A DNA stretch of 64,000 bases from Reticulitermes lucifugus (GCA_026260175.1 JAKCWW010000051.1:110713-174712), one strand, 5' to 3'; positions 36,615 to 49,320 are shown, numbered from the stretch's first letter. Notes: a model not told the origin generated them from the sequence alone. A program made the numbers and translations.

Positions 36615-36790
36615 GCACGTTACTTCAACAGTAGGCACGTTACTTGTAGGATCCTACGCACGTTACTTCAACAGTAGGCACGTTACTTGTAGGATCCTAC
36701 ACACAAGTTATTTCAGCAGTAAGCACGTTTCACGTAGCATTCCACAAACACGTTACTTTAACAGTAAGTCCTATTACTCAACGATCACTT
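36615..36790 (+). repeat. 43-bp tandem array
   Basis: Two identical adjacent 43-bp units (36615-36657 and 36658-36700), each starting GCACGTTACTTCAACAGTAG and containing GTAGGATCCTAC, followed by two degenerate units to about 36790. The first half of each unit (GCACGTTACTT) recurs in its second half, so the unit is itself an internal duplication. Confidence 0.88.
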
Positions 36791-36829
36791 ATGAAGAAGA
36801 CAGTTCATTAACTACGTAGAACAGAATTA

Positions 36830-37070
36830 TTCTTCAGAAGCTAACAATGACCTACCTTCAGTAGGACCCAAAGCCTCCTTAACAGTCATCCACTACCCGA
36901 CGTTGCTTAATATTATCTTCCTATCTACTCCTGGGTATCCGAGGCGTCTATTCACTTCAGGTTCTTCTATCAGGACTTAATGTGCATTTCTTAGCGTTCC
37001 CACGTGTAGTCCTATTACACAAACAGCCAATGTCGCCCTCTTTCATTTGATCAGAGTAATAAGATGTCTG
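36830..37070 (-). mobile_element. Non-LTR tail-family copy, diverged
   Basis: ATTCTTCAGAAGCTAACAAT, CAGTCATCCACTACCCGACG, TTAATATTATCTTCCTATCT and ATTCACTTCAGGTTCTTCTA follow the family order. Coding sense on the minus strand. Confidence 0.5.
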
Positions 37071-37236
37071 GTGAAATACAAACTGCGTGACAATACGCTC
37101 AGTACGGCCGTGCGTATTTAAATGTACTACCTATTACTAAGTTACATGCGGCATAGGTAATTTATACTGCACGTTGGTAAATCGATCAATTCCCGCCTTT
37201 TAAATTACTGACATGGACTGAAAGATACACTTATAA

Positions 37237-37450
37237 GTTTTGGTAGCTCAGTAAAGTGAATGGATAGGACTGGGCGATCGGGGTTTAATTCCTGGCAGGG
37301 AAAGCTACTTGTATCTTAACCACTACGTCCAACCCGTTCCAGGTGCCCACCCAGCCTCCTATCCCCAACAGGTACTGAAGGAATTCTTCACAGGTGTAAA
37401 ACGGTCGGAGCACGAAGTAGCAGCAGAGACGCTTTGGTCTGAAACTTTGT
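37237..37450 (+). mobile_element. Probable tRNA-derived SINE (family D)
   Basis: The A-box-like TGGTAGCTCAGTAAAGTG (37240-37257) and B-box-like GGGGTTTAATTCC (37280-37292) have pol III promoter spacing. The body includes CCAGGTGCCCACCCAGCCTC and AAAACGGTCGGAGCACGAAG. Only one copy here. Confidence 0.5.
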
Positions 37451-39944
37451 TCTTTTTCATACGATATTTGTAGCAGGCGTCTGGACAGACCCGGGACTTT
37501 CCTGAATACTGAACTTGGCGATAACTAATATTACTGCCATATCTGTCAACACTTGTGTCTGGCAGTCAAACGTACAGCAGCGTAAGCAGGCCTGGGAAAC
37601 AGCACCACACAGAGCACAGGAATATCTTACATTGCACTGTCAAACTTCGTGACTGAATGTTTTCGGTTATTTAAAACAGGAGTGGTAAAAATAGGTGACT
37701 GCACATAGACTTATATAACGCGTTTATTTTAAAACATTTCGTTTTTTTGGCATTTAGAAAAACATATGAGAACAACCGAAGGACTTCGAGTAAGAAGACT
37801 TGGTACTGATTTCTCACCCTGAGCAGAGAACACAGAGTGATGGTGAGAACAGGACGATGAGGAAAATACCTGCACCCAATCGAAAGAAAGAAAGAGGAGA
37901 AATAGAAGAACATACTGCGAAAATTGGCTACCCTTCACATTCTTTCAGACCCCACGATTTAACGCACAATGCAACAATAAATCGCGCTTCTTTTGTTTGG
38001 GTCGAGTCGATTCCTCAGTAGCAACTGAAACACTTCGCTGACGGCAGCATTAAAACCGACATGTTCCAAATTCAACGTTATCTATGTCCACGGTAACGGG
38101 ATGAGAGTTTGATTTGCACGTTTGCAAGTGTAATTAACTATAATTGGATCATCTAAACAGTTTGTTAACAAGATAAATAGGTTGGGAGGTTCGGAAACTC
38201 CTGTTCGATAAATTTATGGCATACAATACCATTCGCTCGCATGAGCGACAATAATGTGACAGGACGTCACATGGGTGGAGCGGCCAATGCTGCCAAATTA
38301 AAAACCGGCAAAGGACTTGATAAACACTGCAGCTGGTTTCACACAACAAGCCACATGCTTGGGCCTGATCAGCAACACAGCCACTCCATGACACACTAAT
38401 GAACACCTGTGTATGTCACTTAAAAGTGTGACTATGTCCCGATTAATGTATGTGAAGGCAAATACATGGGAGCACATTCTGTCGACTCACATAGAACTGG
38501 ATATGGGACATCACAAAACGTCAATAACTGGCACATGCATCAGCAGTTCAGTCCTGATTAATTTAAAGACGATCGCAGTTCTCGAAAGGTTATTCAATGT
38601 ACCACTGGTTTCCAACCTTCCACATTTCGGCGAGCACTGGTCATCATAGTGCTCTATGCCAATCTTCACAAAAATCTAATTTCTTATGCCATTATTATTA
38701 TTATTATCATCGTCATCAATATTGCCAGCTATATCTTACTGTATACCGTATACCTATACAAATAGGCGGCTTGCATGTAAGGGGCTGCGAGAGAAAAGTA
38801 AAACTGCGACAAGTCCATCCACTAACCAATTTTCCTCAGGCTATGTCACTGAATGGTGGTGGTGATGATGATAATGATGCTTTTCCAGCTCCATTAGCTA
38901 AGACAACGCATGGAACGTTGACTACAAATGACAGCCTACAATTCCGTATTGCTCTCGTCACCGTGCGGCAGTTCCCCGTGGCTGCCGTCCCGACTTATAC
39001 TTCACTTACCCTGTAAGCGGTTTCGGTGGCTTTGAGGCCACCCACGGTTGCACCTTCCAATAACATATTCTGTTCCACTAAGCAGCATCACGTACAAAGC
39101 ATTCTCTCACGCCGTACATTGCACACCGTTCTCTCTACTGGCTGACCAATAGAATCGGTCGTGGTTTGGCGAGGTGACCTCCGGAACAAACCTACTCCCT
39201 CCACGACCCAAAGGAAGACTGATGCCTGTGGGGTGAGTTTAATTAGATACCACGGGTCACAGTGGCCAAGATAATAAGGGGCAATGGTAAATACTCCGAA
39301 TTTCGAACGTCTGACCTGGCAATCAGGTTGTAAAGTAACAGAATTTCTGCCTCTCAGTTACACTTACAATTAGACCACTCTCATTTCTCGTGCACAGTGC
39401 AGTGTCTGGTGTCATGACAACCGTGTTGCGTACTTAGCCTTCACCCTTTCTTCCACACGAAAAGACAGTACAGCAGCATCATGACAGTGTTTGGTGTGTG
39501 TTTGTACACCCCCTTCATGACATGCCAAAGTATACCCTTCTCCAACATGGTTCATCTTAAGATCAACTGTACTGCAATAATAAAATTTCCATCCTTAATA
39601 AGTTATTACGGTGTGTACTTTATTCGAGGGAACTGGATGTTTTGTACATCCTAAAAAAAATTATGTATGCTATGCCAACATTTTCTTCACAAGACTCTCC
39701 AGTCTGTTGTTAAACGAAACAAACCAATCAGATCACCACTTAAGCAGTGACACCCCTAGTCCGCACAAACATAACAGAGCCAGAGTGAAGCCCACTGTAT
39801 CCAAGGTAACCGCACTACAGATAACAACTTGCATAAAATTAAAAATAATTGTCCTTGAATTTAGGCGGCATGTCACGGTTGGTAGTGTCCAGACCACGGA
39901 TTGAACGATCCCGAACGTCCAGACCGGCTCTGGCCCATCCACCA
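37451..39944. other. No gene; short (ATT)n and (GGT)n/(GAT)n runs
   Basis: Triplet microsatellites lie at 38690-38722 (ATT, then ATC) and 38853-38880 (GGT, then GAT). The 139-codon frame at 38597-39016 reads through these and has no recognisable domain. The minus-strand frame at 37671-37913 is Ser/Phe-rich low-complexity. Confidence 0.5.
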
Positions 39945-40115
39945 TCATATTAAATGGGTACCGGTGGTTCCTTACCCAGGGGAAGCGGTTTGGGTGTGAA
40001 GCTGACCTCTCACCTCCATCTAGTGCAGACTTTTAGAACAAGTGGAGCTATACCTCCACTCCACATATATGCCTTCTTGGCGTGCTAAAAACGTATTTCA
40101 GTCTAAGTATATTCA
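39945..40115 (+). repeat. Dispersed repeat G (SINE-like tail)
   Basis: GGTACCGGTGGTTCCTTACC, AGGGGAAGCGGTTTGGGTGT, GAAGCTGACCTCTCACCTCC, TCTAGTGCAGACTTTTAGAA and GTGGAGCTATACCTCCACTC form a block order I associate with a common arthropod dispersed repeat. Single copy in this window, so the family call rests on memory. Confidence 0.4.
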
Positions 40116-40898
40116 GCACGAAGGTGTATGACCTACGACTTAGGCAGATAGACCATAATGAGATCTATATACCGTAACACGTGCTAACAGTTTGCACAAA
40201 AAAAAGTCTTTGAAAAAATAGATAACATCGATTTGAGTTTCACGTTCAGTTCGGGTTTATACACAACTGATACGAAACGAAATTAAATTCCACCTAGAAT
40301 TTTCAACCCATATTTCCTAGAAACCCGTTTATTAGTTCCTGAGGTGAACACGACGGCGGACGCCCACGCACAACTGCTCTGTACATTCCATGCGTTCGGT
40401 GTAGCTTCAGTGATCAGGGAAACCCCCAATCGGTGTGCGTCCAACTGTGCGTGGGCAGTGACACCAGTCATTTAGCACGGTCAGTGAGACCCGGCAATAG
40501 AAATGTCAATATCACTGCAGCCGAAACGACGTGTAAACCACGTGCGCTACCGAACATGACTGAGGGGCAACGCTACATTACTCGTTCTTTCAATTGGTCT
40601 TTCGGTTTGTACAGGTGTCAGTACGAACCATTTAATTTTTAAAGTGAACTTCATTAAGGCAGCACTTCGGCAGCAGAGACATGCTGTTTTTTTTCCACTA
40701 GTCCATGACGAGGATCAGTGTACATACACGGAACCAAAATAATCCGGAATGTATAAACTAAAACACATCACACGACTTCCTGTTTACGCTAATGACGAAA
40801 CTTTGCTGCTTGAAAACTACGTCAGAAATATCAACGCACAGATTGTTCCAGACACGAACAAAGAATGCCAAATATAAGACTAAATTTTGTGCTGCCAC
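40116..40898. other. No gene; 11-bp inverted repeat
   Basis: GCCCACGCACA (40362-40372) and TGTGCGTGGGC (40446-40456) are exact inverted copies 73 nt apart. Otherwise unassigned. Confidence 0.45.
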
Positions 40899-41198
40899 CA
40901 ATTAGATATTTTCTTCTTTCTCTCTTAGTCTGACCTCTTTCTACTTACTCATTGCAGGTGTAGACGGTTACTGTTGCATCTGATCACACTCAACACACAC
41001 AAACACCACACTCGACAGGACTCCTCTGAATGAGGATCGGCCAGTCACAGTGACCTCCGCCTGACAACACACAACAATCACAAGAGACAGACAGCCATGC
41101 CCCCCCGGCGGGATTCGAACCCACAATCCCTGCAAGCGAGCGGCCGCACACCCATGCCTCAGACCGCGCGACCACCGGGATCAGCAATTAGATACTTT
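40899..41198 (-). mobile_element. tRNA-derived SINE family A, copy 3, with TSD
   Basis: The element occupies about 40913-41184 on the minus strand and is flanked by CAATTAGATATTTT (40899-40912) and CAATTAGATACTTT (41185-41198), one mismatch in 14. The head is well preserved at the right end: GGCGGGATTCGAACCCACAA (B box, reversed) and GCGCGACCACCGGGATC. The left part differs from the other two copies, with a pyrimidine-rich tail. Confidence 0.85.
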
Positions 41199-42240
41199 AT
41201 GAAGAAAATAATCTAAACAGAGATTACCAGCACACGTTATAACATTGCGGTACTATCGCTTCCAATACAGCTGATCGTGGGAAAATGGGGAGGCCTGCGG
41301 TAGACGAAAGGTCATTAACATGCTTCAATAACATTTACGTAGGAAGAAAAGCTACAAGGGAACAAAAACCCACAGGCCAACATCTCCGCTGCCTTAAAAC
41401 CAAGGCATACAGGCTGACAGTAGTAAATAAATACATATGTATACAGAACGCTAGTAAATCAGAGCCGACTGAAGAGCTGAGAGCAATATTGCAATGACGA
41501 TTGTATGGACGATACAGTTAGCAAGCAACGGCTAGATAAGAAACACGTAAACAGCGTCAGTCGGAAGAAAAGAGACGACTTACGAGACCTAGGAGTGGTT
41601 GGGAACATAATAAGTGGCTCTCTCGCTCAGCAATTCAGAACATGGAGATGTGAGCCGCAATTCAGACGGGAGATCGAAGTCGTGCAACGCCGCTACGCGC
41701 CGCGACAGAAAACAGCGAGCGGTATTGAAAAAAAAACCGTCGTATGATATCATCATACGCTAGTCTGCTGGGACTGATGCAGATTGGGTATTGCGAACTG
41801 TGACCGATAAACTGTGACGTATTTGTGCCGAGCATCTGCTACCGCGGGCGGTAGGCGGAATGTAATGCTGTATGAACAAATGTTGAAAGACGTGTGGTGG
41901 TGCAGTTCGGACTGCGGACGTCATTGAGTCACATCTGTAGCACAAGATATCAACAGTGCAGCGTACACAACTGGACCATGAACTGTTGTTTTGAGTGTGC
42001 GTGAAACTCACCCTCCCGTCCTAAGGGAAGGACGTACACTGAGGGTGTTAAGACAACCAAGTGCTGTGGAGAATATCTGAGCATTAAAGGGTGAGTGGGG
42101 GTGCGAGAGAAACGAATTATCACAAGTGTATAAAGAAATATCATTCCAAAGAAACCCTGAAACGAAAAGCTTTCTGGAGAACGGAGTTCTAGGCGAATAT
42201 GGGAAAAATATCTAGCTTATATAACGCCGTTGGTGTGAGT
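41199..42240. other. No recognised gene
   Basis: The 80-codon frame at 41505-41747 is basic and unrecognised. A perfect 8-bp hairpin CGTATGAT-ATC-ATCATACG lies at 41741-41759. Confidence 0.45.
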
Positions 42241-42290
42241 GAGTCACACCCTGGTTGCCATGGTTACCAAGTTGCAGTGTTCTATGTGTA
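42241..42290 (+). repeat. Segment shared with 9008-9060
   Basis: AGTCACACCCTGGTTGCC then ATGGTTACCA matches the 9-kb segment at about 24 of the first 27 positions and continues with a looser GTTGCAGTGTTC. Too short to classify. Confidence 0.4.
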
Positions 42291-43284
42291 GTAACACTGA
42301 GGCCGAAGACAAAATTCAGCTGTTCTGTCAGATACGAGCTGCGGATGAAGAAACAGTTAATCATCGAAAATTCAATACAACACAGCACGACCATCGGAAC
42401 ACTCCCATGGATAAAATTCGCGCTTGGTTTGTGCTAAAATTACATAAAGCGCCTAAGAAGAAGTCGCAAAGTGGCGCGTAAATACTGTGCCAGCCCGTCA
42501 TAATTAGAACGTTCGATAAAAAAAAAGTGTGTGCTGGACAGGATTCAGATGGCTTATCAGAGGGTCCAGTGGCAGGCTGCTATGAACACCGTCATAAATC
42601 CTCTGATACTACAAAATGCGGGAATTTGTAAGAGGCTCAGCGACTACTAGCTTATCCAGAATAAATTTGCTCCATGCATTCAGAGAGGTCTTCCTCTGCC
42701 GAATACACAGACCTACTACCGCTTTGCCAATGTGTGGCACAAATGTTTCAAGCAGTATCGTTAGCAAAACCATACCTGGAAAGCAAATACGAGGTCAAGT
42801 CGCCCTTCATCTAAGCACAATCACACAAGGGATTTGTGGGAAATTTCACGCTGTTTAGCATAAGGTGCTGTATGAAAATGAGTAATCAGCTTCACATTCC
42901 GGCCGATTTACTCCCCTTGCTCAGAAAGAAGAGCTATGGATACGCAAGAGAAACGAGGCCGGACGAACCCACAAGCCACTCTACATGTATTCGCAGAATG
43001 AAAAATTCCTGTCTCTTCCAGCAATCAAACCATGCTCCTCTGACGTAAACAGAATAGTAGGGCCTCCTCCTTTCTCCCAATGTATATTATAAATAATCGG
43101 AAAAGCCGTATAAACTCCATATTATTTTATGTCACGCAGATTTCATAGTATACTATTTATTGGACATGTCTGTAATGCTCGGTTGTCGTAATGCTTTCAG
43201 TGTTATAACAGACAGAAGGCTGTCTGCGCCGTGTCATGGCACAACTGAACTGATAGCCTGTCAATACTCTTTTGTTCACGACGC
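42291..43284. other. No recognised feature
   Basis: No coding or repeat assignment. Open frames up to 80 codons without domains. Confidence 0.5.
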
Positions 43285-43660
43285 CTACCGATAAAGAGAT
43301 ACAAACAAGATAGGCAACGTACGTATAACATGACACTGTGGCACGTTCTCGTGATGTTGATACCTCCTCCGCTAATCTAACAGACTGACATCATTTCACT
43401 CGAAGAGAGCGCTTTTATGGCGCTTTAATGCCGCCGGAAATATCGTACTTAGGTCTGCATGCAAATTGCCAGATGTTTTTGCCCGATTTTCACAAAGTGC
43501 CGACAGATTTTCATAACAGTCCCCAATGTCAAATTTCAAGGAAATCCGTCTCGTGCAAGCCGCGCTGATACATGGGGACAGACGGATAGACGGGACCGAC
43601 ATTACGAAGCACATATGCGCTGCTCGGGATTATGCGAACAGGCTTAAAAACTAAAGGGCA
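43285..43660 (+). repeat. Dispersed repeat K, copy 2
   Basis: Collinear with 5395-5866 but shorter in the middle: AGGCAACGTACGTATAACAT, CAAATTTCAAGGAAATCCGT, GGGGACAGACGGATAGACGG and GCTTAAAAACT. The orientation is the same as copy 1. Confidence 0.55.
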
Positions 43661-43764
43661 GCAACGCAAACTACACATTACGTTCGAAACGTTATTTTAG
43701 GAGACATTAAATCCTAAAACTACAGCGAATAAGCAACCGTATTAAACGTTTCTCGGTATTGTCA

Positions 43765-43850
43765 CTAATCAAGTCTGGAGGGAATCGAACCCCAATTGAA
43801 AGGTCGTCTGGCCTGTAGCCCGGTCAATAACGTTACCGCCACACATGTGT
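43765..43850 (-). repeat. tRNA-like SINE head, reversed
   Basis: GGAGGGAATCGAACCCCAAT on the + strand is a reversed T-arm and B box (GGTTCGATTCC on the minus strand), followed at A-box distance by CCCGGTCAATAACGTTACC. No full cloverleaf. Confidence 0.4.
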
Positions 43851-44652
43851 ATATCATATTACCGGTACGGTAAAAATACGCTTTATTACTACAAAATATC
43901 CTTGGGTTTGAAAGACAGAAACGCAGTCCATGGTTACGATTGGGCGTTTCAAAGAATTCTTACGCAATTTGTAAGGAGGGCCGATGTAGTATTTAAAACA
44001 GAGAAGTTATACTTCAGTCAGTACCATGGTAACTAAGGCCCCATTATTTTCACCACATCTATAGCGATCTTTCTCCCTCTGTCGACATAGGAACTAAACT
44101 GTTTTGATCTCCCCTACTCCCGTCCCTCGCGCAGATCAAAGGCCACGACAAAATTGAACTGTAATATAAATTAAAATAATTCTGAAAGGGTTCTAATACT
44201 GTGTTGTATTGCGTTGTTTGTTGAAGAGGCAAATGAAATGACTTCTCTTCATCGTTCTGCGTACACAAACTCTACACGTCTCTCGAAATGTCGCGTCAAG
44301 CTAATAACATGATCGCCTGATAATGAAAAAAAGCAACTGAAGTGTCAACTCGCGAATTGGAAATGAAGCAACTACAGTGAACTGTACTAAAACACTGTAA
44401 TGGAGACCGGAGCATGGAAGTGCAATGTAACAAAACAGGATCGTTACTTACCGGTCCTGCTCACACCCCCGTCCACTAAGATCTGTCCATCAACCTACCT
44501 GTAAGAAGAAGGAGAAGAAAATAATTGAAAAACTAATTATAATTATAGAAACTTTTTTTTTTCATTTTGATAGGATCCCAATGTCACGTACTACACGAAA
44601 GGACAACGCAAGAGCTACCTCGTTAAAACATTCATCAGTGTCACTAATTTGT
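43851..44652. other. No recognised feature
   Basis: No coding or repeat assignment. Confidence 0.5.
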
Positions 44653-44730
44653 CTCCTCTGTTGAAACAGATAAATAAGTGCCTAACAGAATGGAACTCAA
44701 AAAATCGTCTAACAATAAACGACGAAAACA
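44653..44730 (+). pseudogene. Possible reverse transcriptase fragment
   Basis: A 25-codon open stretch reads LLKQINKCLTEWNSKNRLTI then NDENI. Non-LTR reverse transcriptases have a segment of the type 'L...IN.....W...N.LxLNxxK' after the YADD motif. The likeness is suggestive only. No YADD box or flanking domain is in frame. Confidence 0.2.
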
Positions 44731-45733
44731 TCCAGGACAGTACGACACGAAGGCAACTTTAATTTGCCTCAGAAGTTACATCGTCGTCAGGTTGACACAC
44801 ACAACATGCGCACTGCAAGATTCGAGGTTATCCTGGCGGTGACTGATGGAGACCGTGACCGTCTTCTGTAACGTGACACAGTGCAGTGCGATAGAAACGT
44901 ACCGCCGTTTCGACAAACGTACCGCCTCCACTTGCATGGTAGATTGAGGTACTACGTTTCCTTAATGACGGCAAATTTCTACCAGACTACACGGCGTCTT
45001 CAATATAAACCTTCCTCCACTTGCAAGTACTACGACACGTTTAACATGGCTCTACACACACAGTGCACAAAGAGAAATATGATGTGTGACGCGACGTCTG
45101 TGGCGTGACGGCGTGAAAAGCGATGAAATTTATGGGAGAGCGACACTCTGAAATGACAAGAACTGCATGAACCAGAGGAAAGCTGACGATTGGAAAGATT
45201 CAAAAAAAGGGAGGAATAATGACATGAGTGCTGATAATGCGCGCGTCATGGGCAGTCTGTGACTGGTGAATATATGTTGAATTTAAGTAGCAAATCGATC
45301 AGCGTACCCGGGGCGACCGCCCATCAGAACTGATGAAACTGCTTTTTAAATGACCGTAACTCATTTAAATAAGTCATGCAAGAACGGATTAATAGCCAGT
45401 CGCTAACGTTTCATTCTGATGAAGTGAAGAGACCTGTGAACATTAAAATGGGGCACTAAAAGGCCTACAGAACAAACAAGACACGTCTACATACTGTGTG
45501 ATTTTGTCAAAACTAATACAACAAGCCAATTGTGATACCCAGGTTGACGATTTTAACTTTTAAACATTGACGAGCCTTCAAAGTCTTCTATACAGTGTGT
45601 TTTTATATATGACACAATATACGTTAAATAAGTGATTTTAGAAAGTGTTTTTATACAGTGATCTTACTTACATAAACATCGAACTATAATGAGTGTGATA
45701 ACACAGTGAACTTATGGATGTGAATTAAATGTA
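44731..45733. other. No recognised feature
   Basis: No coding or repeat assignment. The last 150 bp are AT-rich and could belong to the element carrying the next ribozyme-like motif. Confidence 0.45.
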
Positions 45734-45735
45734 NN
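45734..45735. other. Two ambiguous bases (NN)
   Basis: Two N lie just upstream of the hammerhead-like motif, outside its helices as drawn. Confidence 0.99.
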
Positions 45736-45741
45736 TTGAAC

Positions 45742-45781
45742 CCCCTGATGATGGTCTAGGCAGACCGAAACATATGTAGGG
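45742..45781 (+). ncRNA. Hammerhead-ribozyme-like motif, core intact, strongest helix II
   Basis: Helix I strand CCC (45742-45744), core CTGATGA (45745-45751), an extra T, a perfect 5-bp stem GGTCT/AGACC with loop AGGC, GAA (45767-45769), palindromic helix III ACATATGT (45770-45777), A at H17 (45778), and return strand GGG (45779-45781). The predicted scission is after 45778 in a GUA triplet. The downstream sequence is AT-rich. Helix I is only 3 bp as drawn, so single-copy activity is doubtful. Confidence 0.55.
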
Positions 45782-48700
45782 AAAGTTATATATTACTATT
45801 AAAATTTGATAGTGAAGGTGCATTTCGTTGGTATAATATACAGTGAGATTAAAATGTACAGTGAAGGTCATATAAAATGTTGCATTTCACAGTCTAATTT
45901 ATCAACGTGAAGACCGTTACCAGTCAGCACGCACCAAAACAAAATACAACATCAAAGATATAACTTACCGTTGCGAATTCACACACAGCTATACGCCTTA
46001 AAAAGGAAGGTTTATACTTACCAACACATCAAAACGTAACCTTTGTTCCCTTCCAAGCGATACTGTACAGTCAGCCGAATTACGAGACACTAATTAGAAA
46101 GAATATACACGTGTGTCATAGCAATAAAATACAGTTCTCAAAGGGACGAACCATTCTGTCAGTTATCCTACTTAATGTTTCCCCGCAGTTAAATTGAGCA
46201 ACATCAGAACCGCAACTGGTATCTGCAATAAAGGCAAAGTTAAGCTGGTGGAATTTTACGGACAACATTGACAGGTTTCCAAATTCCCCTGCTACTTGCA
46301 ATGGAATGATTCCGTTCTGCCTGCCTTCCGCTGCGTAGTGTTTGTCGTGTGACAATTTCGCAGACGACAAAGGGCACACAAATTCCAAGAATTCTTCGTA
46401 TGACCCAGGAGCTATGGAGTGTGGAACTACCACAGGTCGGCGCCTTTCACACAAACATTGACTTCTACAGCGCAGCGACAGTAAATTGAGTTCCCTCTCA
46501 CTGCTATTCTCGCATGATTCTTGGTTATCAAACGATTTCTCACCGTAGGTTATGTATTACTGTAAGGTAAATTAATCTAATTGCAAAGTATGTGATACGA
46601 GCAGGTCGTGGTCTGTTTTAAGTACAGCTAAATAAAGCCCATTTGTTACATAACCATGTTACATAAAAACCCAAAATGACAGACCGCAATGTTCAAAAGA
46701 TGTCAAAACGCCTACTCTTGCTACACCCTCACACGTCAAAAACGTTCATACTGAAGACCACTACTTTTGCGCTATACTTCACAGTTCAAAGCACAAAAAA
46801 AAGGTTAAAACTACTATTTTAGCATCCGCCTTGAACCAATTAATAAAACCCAGGAAAAAACTCATGACAGCTGATCACCGAGACCACATTCGAACCTGTA
46901 ACGCCACAAATAAAGGACATCCGCCCGCAAAGTTCCGTACACTTCGGCTCTAAGACTGCATATGACACAGATATGCAATTTGTTTATCGTGCACTGTTAC
47001 AATCACGTTTCTGAAATGTCGCAATCAGCATTAGGGACGACTTGTTTATTTCATCGGCTACTGTTTCAACTCGGACAGATGCTGTTACGATAACGTTTCG
47101 TTGCTCCTCTAAATACGCTACCCACAATCCTTCACATACATAGCCTATTTTCATTATCCACAATATGTGGCATCATACAGTGTGTTTGCATACCCCTAAT
47201 AAGTGTCTTTTTTTTTTAAATTTATTGCCCCCAGTAGTACCAACATGAAAGGAGTGGGACTGAAGTGGAAAAGACAGTTACAATACGGGATTCTAACTTT
47301 TCGTTGTAATCCCAGATCGTCGAGAAATACTCGAGTATTTTATTTCCTGCAATATACCAACCAGAGTCAACAGCTCAATGAGCATCCGGGCATGCGAATT
47401 CTGAAGTCAAAGAAAATTAATGTCACGAGGCGGACTTCCGAACCTGATAGCAGCAGGTGAAGCATAATGTCAAGAATATGAGGTCGGTACTTCTTTTGAA
47501 AGCCCACTTCGGGAATGTCATTCCACCGCGTCACTTCCTTTGACCACCAGGTGTATTGTTCCAGTCCACTGACGCAAAGCTTGTGAAACAAAAGTGTCAT
47601 GCAGTCATGACAATATTGCCCCATAAGCAACTCACGAGCAGTTAACACTACAACTGCTGCAAAGTCTCGCAGTAATATGTGCTAAACGGTCCACCTCTTG
47701 CTGAAAGGCTGACGTCGACTAGGAAGTGACGAACTGAAAATAAATGAGTAATGCGGCTTTTATTTTGATCACTTGGAGCCAACAAAAAGCTTGCGCCTTA
47801 ACCCTTACGTCGCCAACATACATAAGAGAGCATAAAGCCACCCACACAACTTCATTAATTAACAGAAGCTTTTCATACGACTCCACAAACAGTAATATAT
47901 TTACCCTATAACAGGGGTGCAGAAATACAACCTGAGTCAATGCTCACATAATTCAGGAAACCCGTTCAGTTCAGTTAGTTCAATTATAATGGTATTAACA
48001 CGAATACAGCAACTCTAGCGACATCAGGTGAGTGAAAGGTGTAGCAGCACAGGAGAAATGATAAATGCATACATTTTGCCCGTGAAACCTGAAGATAAGA
48101 AATCACTTGCGACATACAGGCATACATAGTATGATAATAGTCTATTAAAACAGACTTTTAACTCTTTAAAGCAAAGCTGTTACTATACGTATACTTCTGT
48201 AGCTATTAACTGCTTCAATACCATAAAACTCTTCCTTTTAAATCTCAGAGTGCAGTCTATTTGTGTATATCGTTTGGTCCTTACAATATATAGTAATTAT
48301 TTCCCTAAAAACCAAACTGGCTGATAATAAACTGTAACAGAAAATCAGTGTATTTTCTGTGAGGTATGGACTAATTTTGTATTGTGATTTACCTTAATTC
48401 CAGACTTCAAATTGTTAAATCAATATTTGTGGGGTGGAGGGGGGGTGTGGATCGGACTGAACTGGACAGCTCATGCGCACACAGTGAAGAACGTTAGACT
48501 TCCATACAAAGCCAGACATTTTTTGACTGGCGGGAAACCATCAGCTTCTCAGGACAGAGATCGGCTACACAGTCAGTCACAAAATAACGGAGAAAACACG
48601 ATGACCCCGCAGTTGTTCCAGTATAAGCAGAGTAAGGCCTGAAAACCGTAGCCGCATGTTAGATTGTAACAGCAAACCCACTTCCATGGTTACAAAGTTA

Positions 48701-49259
48701 AAGCACACAGGAGTCAACTTTATTGCATATATTCGAGAACCAGACAAACAACACCACAGATGCTTTACTGTGCTAATTAATAGAACTGGAAAACAAAGTT
48801 CACGTAAACTGTATTTCTGCTTTAAATTAAATTATGTATTAAGGCAATTAATGTTTGAACACACCGAAGAATTTGTCTCCCAATAATATTCATTCTGCGT
48901 ACAGTGCTGAGTAATAATACAAACGCACACACAACACACAGATTACATTCCATGAACTATGAAACAACGAATTATGAATCTTCAAACTATACGTAACCTG
49001 CATCTCAACTCTAAACCAATACATCAGAGGTTTATTTCGAGGTAACTGTGTCCGGTAATGTCCTGCGGTTTCTTTTGCGCTACATCAGAATTCAGGTATC
49101 GGATTCCAAGACTCTATACGGAGAAACCCCCTTGAAAATCGACAGTCGCTCAGATCTTAAAAGAATTTTATCGACTTTTTAATGTGTCCCTTCCTTGAAT
49201 GCGGGGTCGAACCAATTCGCGACTTCTAATATCATATGGAAATAAGTAAGCAACGGACA
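45782..49259. other. No recognised gene
   Basis: The 112-codon minus-strand frame at 46116-46454 looks less repetitive than most but contains no motif I can name. A G-rich run (GGGGTGGAGGGGGGGTGTGG) lies at 48431-48450. No repeat family assigned. Confidence 0.5.
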
Positions 49260-49320
49260 AACATCCAATCCCGCAGCTGGAATCGAACCTGCGAGTGTTC
49301 GAGTGCCCTAACACCAGCAG
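49260..49320 (-). repeat. tRNA-like SINE head, reversed
   Basis: CAGCTGGAATCGAACCTGCG on the + strand is a reversed B box (GGTTCGATTCC) within a T-arm-like pairing. A-box remnant weak. Confidence 0.4.

Noticed and set aside
40653-40690. U6 snRNA-like CTTCGGCAGCA followed by a T run
   Set aside because: Only about 11 bases match the start of U6, and the rest of the gene and its ACAGAGA box are absent.
45405-45432. AACGTTTC next to CTGATGAAG
   Set aside because: The two halves are on opposite strands and cannot form one hammerhead.
46116-46454. 112-codon minus-strand frame of normal-looking composition
   Set aside because: No recognisable motif, no supporting splice sites or promoter, and a frame of this length is expected by chance in 64 kb.
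48431-48450. G-quadruplex candidate
   Set aside because: The G runs are uneven and do not give four clear runs of three or more with proper loops.
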